Shown here: positions 61,001 through 64,000 of the stretch, one piece after another
Numbering within the stretch: the first letter of the stretch is position 1
Layout of the letters: every line of letters begins with the position of its first letter
Source of the DNA: an uncultured Clostridia bacterium
Lineage (GTDB): Bacteria > Bacillota > Clostridia > Christensenellales > Borkfalkiaceae
Assembly: GCA_947629515.1 (NCBI GenBank)
Contig: CANRDY010000002.1
Span: 1 to 64,000 of the forward strand
DNA length: 64,000 bases
Direction of reading: 5' to 3'
Notes under the pieces: generated by a model
The model's input: the letters and a program-made list of their open reading frames with translations, nothing else
The model's database searches: none
What the model was told of the DNA's origin: nothing
Position numbers and translations under genes: made by a program

Positions 61001-61774
61001 ATGAAATATATAGAAGAAAAGAATTTTATCGCCGCTTGCGTAAAGACCGCGCTCAAAAAGTTTTATAAAGCGGAAAATCTTATAAAAACACAGAAGTCGG
61101 AGTTCGACCTCGTGACCGAGATCGACAAAAAAACCGAGGATTACCTCAAAGCCCGTATTTCGAAAGAATACCCTAGCGACGGAATAATCAGCGAAGAAAC
61201 GCTCTCTGCGGCAAGCCTTAAAGAACGCACGTGGATAATCGATCCCGTCGACGGCACTTGCAATATGGCGAGGGGGATAACGCTCTTCGGCGTTCAGTGC
61301 GCGCTCATAGTTAAAAACAAGATAGTTATGTCGTATATCTTTTTACCCGAATGTAAAGAGGAGTATTACGCCATAGAGGGTCACGGCGCATATCTGAACG
61401 GGGAGAGGATAAAAACGGATAATTCAACCACGCTCGAAAATTCGATAATAAGTCTCGGAGATTATTCGCATAAGTCGCCGATTCACGCCGAGCTTCAACA
61501 CAAGGCGGCGGCGAAGCTCTATCCGCGCGTGGCAAAGTTGAGAATGTTCGGGGCGTCGTGCCGTGATTTTGCATATCTTGCAGCGGGCAGAACCGACGGC
61601 TGCGCCGTTATGACCGACAACCTTTGGGATCTTTGCCCCGGGGTATTGCTCTGCCGCGAGGCGGGAGCGTTCGTCACGAACGTTCTGGGCGAAGAGTACT
61701 CATTCGGCGAGTTCGGAATAATAGCGGGCGCGAGCGAAAAGATACACGATCTTTTGGTCGAAGCCTTTAATTGA
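61001..61774 (+). CDS. Inositol monophosphatase family protein
   Basis: A 257-residue Mg-dependent phosphatase of the IMPase/FBPase superfamily. Metal-site motifs are DLVTEIDKKTE, GIISEET (Glu), WIIDPVDGTCNMARG and, near the C-terminus, TDNLWDLCPGVLLCREAG. The substrate (inositol phosphate, fructose-1,6-bisphosphate, PAP or another sugar phosphate) cannot be told apart by eye. No good ribosome-binding site is seen before ATG 61001. It is followed closely by the DUF5662 gene. Confidence 0.9.
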   Translation: MKYIEEKNFIAACVKTALKKFYKAENLIKTQKSEFDLVTEIDKKTEDYLKARISKEYPSDGIISEETLSAASLKERTWIIDPVDGTCNMARGITLFGVQCALIVKNKIVMSYIFLPECKEEYYAIEGHGAYLNGERIKTDNSTTLENSIISLGDYSHKSPIHAELQHKAAAKLYPRVAKLRMFGASCRDFAYLAAGRTDGCAVMTDNLWDLCPGVLLCREAGAFVTNVLGEEYSFGEFGIIAGASEKIHDLLVEAFN

Positions 61775-61781
61775 TCAAAAT

Positions 61782-62330
61782 ATGCACGTATTCAAACATT
61801 TAGCGACGGTAATGCGCCACAGAAAAACCGTGCGCCGTTATTGCTTCAAAGCGGGGATAATTCGTCAGGGGCTCACTCACGACCTTTCAAAATATTCCCC
61901 CTCCGAATTTTGGGCGGGTGCGAAATACTTTCAGGGCAACCGAAGCCCGCAAGCCCGTGAAAGGGAAGTGCTGGGCTATTCCGCCGCATGGCTTCACCAC
62001 AAGGGGCGCAACAAGCACCACTTTGAATATTGGACGGACTTTGCCGACGGAAGAAAGACGTACGTGGATATGCCTCCGCGCTACTTTGCCGAAATGGTGT
62101 GCGACCGCATAGCGGCGAGCAGAATTTACCTTAAAGAAAAATACACGCCGTCAAGCCCCCTCGAATACTTCGAATCAAAGACCGATATAGACGGAATGAA
62201 CCCCGCCACGGCGGAAAGACTGCGTTACTTTTTGACCCTCCTGAAAGACGAGGGTGAGAACGCAATGTTTGCCGAACTCAAAAAATACGTCAAAGAAAGC
62301 AAAAAAGCAAGCAAAAAGAGTCGCGAATGA
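61782..62330 (+). CDS. DUF5662 family protein
   Basis: A 182-residue protein common in gut Firmicutes and of unknown function. The family signature reads LTHDLSKYSPSEFWAGAKYF, then YSAAWLHHKGRNKHHFEYW and MPPRYFAEMVCDRIAASR. The pattern of conserved H, HD and HH is reminiscent of HD-type metal-dependent hydrolases, but this is inference. The C-terminal 25 residues are Lys-rich. It lies 7 bp after the phosphatase gene. Confidence 0.88.
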   Translation: MHVFKHLATVMRHRKTVRRYCFKAGIIRQGLTHDLSKYSPSEFWAGAKYFQGNRSPQAREREVLGYSAAWLHHKGRNKHHFEYWTDFADGRKTYVDMPPRYFAEMVCDRIAASRIYLKEKYTPSSPLEYFESKTDIDGMNPATAERLRYFLTLLKDEGENAMFAELKKYVKESKKASKKSRE

Positions 62331-62343
62331 TCGCGGCTCTTTT
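62315..62343. terminator. Terminator spanning the DUF5662 stop codon
   Basis: AAAGAGTCGCGA-ATGA-TCGCGGCTCTTT with A and T runs on both sides, between convergent genes; the TGA stop is in the loop. Confidence 0.85.
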
Positions 62344-62374
62344 CTTTTATGGTTTTTCGCCATTTTCAAAAAGC

Positions 62375-63628
62375 TTACTTGGTTCTTGCGATTTTAACGT
62401 TGTCTTTTTCGCGGCTTCTAAGTTCCTTAACGGGGTGGTCGGAATCCTGATAGCGGAAGTCTTTGCCCAACTTTTCGATAGCCTTTTTAATGACGAGGTG
62501 TGAGGGGTTTTTTTCGGGATCGCCCGACATAAAGTTCTGATAGTCGAAGAACCTGTGTCCGTCTGCGATCCTTTTAATTTCCTTGTAAGTCATCTTGTCG
62601 GCGGTGTTGTCGGCTGTCAGCTGTATTGTCTCGGCAAGCACTTTGCGCACGTAGTCCTTGTTCGTCCCCAATTTCAAAAGTTTGGGGAATTCGCCAGTTC
62701 CGCAAACGCTTTCAAAGGTCTTGTTTTCGTACTTTTTAAGGAGCTTTGCGGCAGTTTTAAGGTGCGCTATTTCCATTTTGAAATGTTCGCTCCATATCTT
62801 TTTTATACCTTCGTCGCTTTCGTCGTTCATGGCGGAGTAATAGAGCCAGCACTCGCAGTATTCGTGCATTACCCACTGTTCAAGCCAGCTCATAGTGGGG
62901 TCTTTAAGGCTCTCGTACTGAGTGACGTGCGCCTCTTCGATCATGGCGATTTCGGCGTAGAGCTTACGCCCGAGGTCGTTTTTATACCACTGCGCAATGT
63001 TCATATAGTAGTTCATCGTCTGCTGTTCGGCGGCGGTAATGGTAGAAGCGACGAGCTTTGTAAAAAGGTCTGCCTTTTTGGCGTCCATGTGGGGTTTTAA
63101 GTCGTCTGCGGGGAACCTGTGCTCGGCAACCGTAGGTCTGCCGGGCATGATTTCGGTGAACTTCCCCACGAGCTTATCGGCGTCTATATCCTTGTCGGTT
63201 TTGAGCAGGTTGGCATAGCGGTAGAGGTGGTCGAAGTCCTCCAAAAGCGCAAAGTTCAAAGCCTTGATATTGTTTTCGTCCTTTTCGTTGCGGGCGAGAG
63301 TGGCGGTAAGATCGACGGCGAGCTGTTCGTAGGCGATCGTCGTTTCGAGTATGCTTTCGTTAATGGGTTTAAGGCAGCTTATGCGCTTTTGCTGTTGCTG
63401 TTCCTGACGGCGGACTATCGAGAGAGCTTCAAGAATTTCGGGTTCGTTGCAATGGCGCGCAAAGTTGTGCATAAACCACTGCGATTCGAACTCCGTTCCG
63501 TTCATCAGAATTACCCTCGTTTTGGTGTAGGGTGAAGTTTTTTCTTTGTTGTAACTGCGGGGATACATCTTTTTCAGCGGTAAAAAGTTGTTTTCGAGCG
63601 ATTTGCTCTTTTCTTTGATAGGGTTCAT
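62375..63628 (-). CDS. Ferritin-like putative di-metal protein
   Basis: A 417-residue protein that I cannot name. It is helix-rich, with repeated E-x6-Y and ExxH patterns: TTIAYEQLAVDL, LLEDFDHLYRY, YAEIAMIEEAHVTQYESL, and FKMEIAHLKTAAKLL. These resemble the carboxylate/His ligands of ferritin-like di-iron helices. The N-terminal 40 residues are basic. The start is ATG 63628 with CGGAGGTAATT upstream; ATG 63655 has no ribosome-binding site. No signal peptide. Oxidative-stress or metal storage function is only a guess. Confidence 0.75.
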   Translation of the reverse strand: MNPIKEKSKSLENNFLPLKKMYPRSYNKEKTSPYTKTRVILMNGTEFESQWFMHNFARHCNEPEILEALSIVRRQEQQQQKRISCLKPINESILETTIAYEQLAVDLTATLARNEKDENNIKALNFALLEDFDHLYRYANLLKTDKDIDADKLVGKFTEIMPGRPTVAEHRFPADDLKPHMDAKKADLFTKLVASTITAAEQQTMNYYMNIAQWYKNDLGRKLYAEIAMIEEAHVTQYESLKDPTMSWLEQWVMHEYCECWLYYSAMNDESDEGIKKIWSEHFKMEIAHLKTAAKLLKKYENKTFESVCGTGEFPKLLKLGTNKDYVRKVLAETIQLTADNTADKMTYKEIKRIADGHRFFDYQNFMSGDPEKNPSHLVIKKAIEKLGKDFRYQDSDHPVKELRSREKDNVKIARTK

Positions 63629-63689
63629 AATTACCTCCGTTTTGTTTTTTGACATATATCCGCCGTTTAATCATTTTTGCAACAATTTC

Positions 63690-63718
63690 TTGACAATAAA
63701 CCCCAATTAATTTATACT
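63690..63718 (+). promoter_or_regulatory. Sigma-A promoter of the glycosyltransferase gene
   Basis: TTGACA (63690-63695), 17 bases, TATACT (63713-63718). Confidence 0.82.
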
Positions 63719-63771
63719 ATATTTATAATCGAATGGTATCTTTACACAGTAAAGTTACCGAGGTAATGCAC

Positions 63772-64000
63772 ATGTGGTACGAAATCTTATTCCGCGTATT
63801 GAGCATAATCAACTATGCTATACTCATTCTGATAGCTATCCCCCTTTTGATACAGATACTGTACGTAGCGTTTTCATTCGTAAAAAAGAAGACCTACCCC
63901 AAGAGCGAAGTCAAAGGGAGAATAGCTTTTCTTATTCCCGCCTATAACGAAGAGGACGTAATTTACGACACCGTTAAGTCGGTAATTGACAAGCAGAATT
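63772..64000 (+). CDS. Membrane glycosyltransferase, family 2-like (cut by window end)
   Basis: The open 5' part of a gene, 76 codons. It starts MWYEILFRVLSIINYAILIL, a transmembrane segment (about 10-37), then a basic KKKTYPKSEVKGR and IAFLIPAYNEEDVIYDTVKS, the classic GT-A nucleotide-sugar binding start (AYNE). GAGGT lies 7 bases before ATG 63772. The donor and product cannot be known from this fragment. Confidence 0.85.
   Translation, partial: MWYEILFRVLSIINYAILILIAIPLLIQILYVAFSFVKKKTYPKSEVKGRIAFLIPAYNEEDVIYDTVKSVIDKQN

Noticed and set aside
1..64000. CRISPR arrays, tRNA or rRNA genes, integrases, transposases
   Set aside because: None seen: no regularly spaced repeats, no conserved rRNA blocks, no cloverleaf with CCA-adjacent acceptor that I could find, and no recombinase motifs.

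Overview
The window reads as a chromosomal segment of a spore-forming member of the Clostridia (Firmicutes), about half G+C by eye. The evidence is: an intact pro-sigma-K gene with a sigma-E-like promoter, the Firmicutes-type rimP-nusA-ylxR-ylxQ-infB-rbfA-nrnA-truB-ribF block, a single-chain 1,233-residue PurL, IspG of the MEP pathway, a TM1266-type hydrogenase-system regulator homologue, and many perfect TTGACA-N17-TATAAT-like promoters. An uncultured gut anaerobe is likely. The exact order cannot be fixed from this sequence; something near Christensenellales is a guess. No rRNA, tRNA, CRISPR array, transposase or phage gene was seen.

Layout. 1-3.3 kb: repeats and two leftward genes for membrane-anchored surface proteins. 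3.6-7.5 kb: a heterodimeric ABC exporter. 7.6-14.1 kb: sigK, tyrS, an IMPACT-family gene, ilvE (leftward), then recX-birA-nnr. 14.1-15.7 kb: a manganese-type (yybP-ykoY) riboswitch in front of a CaCA-family antiporter. 15.9-22.0 kb is the most accessory-looking part: a lone MazF toxin, about 1.2 kb of interspersed repeats holding a compact convergent small-RNA/35-residue-ORF module, and a gene for a surface protein of about 1,484 residues preceded by an attenuator-like leader. 22.1-29.5 kb: lspA-rluD, der-plsY, a lone aconitase-family gene. 29.9-32.8 kb: a TM1266-like regulator and a complete ABC importer, behind a leader with two stacked terminator-like hairpins. 32.8-33.5 kb: mscL.

34.1-46.6 kb is a nearly complete purine operon (purE, purC, a purF paralogue, purF, purM, purN, purH, purD, purL) taking PRPP to IMP; only purB, and purA/guaAB beyond IMP, are absent. 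46.8-57.9 kb is nrdR, ispG, then a PolC-like exonuclease where Firmicutes normally carry full-length polC, followed by the translation/transcription block ending in ribF. 57.9-62.3 kb: endonuclease IV-like protein, aminopeptidase P, efp, dtd, an inositol-phosphatase-family gene and a DUF5662 gene. A leftward ferritin-like gene and the start of a membrane glycosyltransferase close the window.

The observations I rate highest are: (1) the importer's substrate-binding lipoprotein, whose two lobes appear in swapped (circularly permuted) order; (2) the 511-residue OB-fold/exonuclease protein in the polC slot, lacking PHP and polymerase domains; (3) the PurF paralogue with no catalytic cysteine, directly before a normal PurF; (4) the 16.76-17.11 kb module with a type I toxin-antitoxin-like layout; (5) the unassigned leader RNA in front of the TM1266 homologue.
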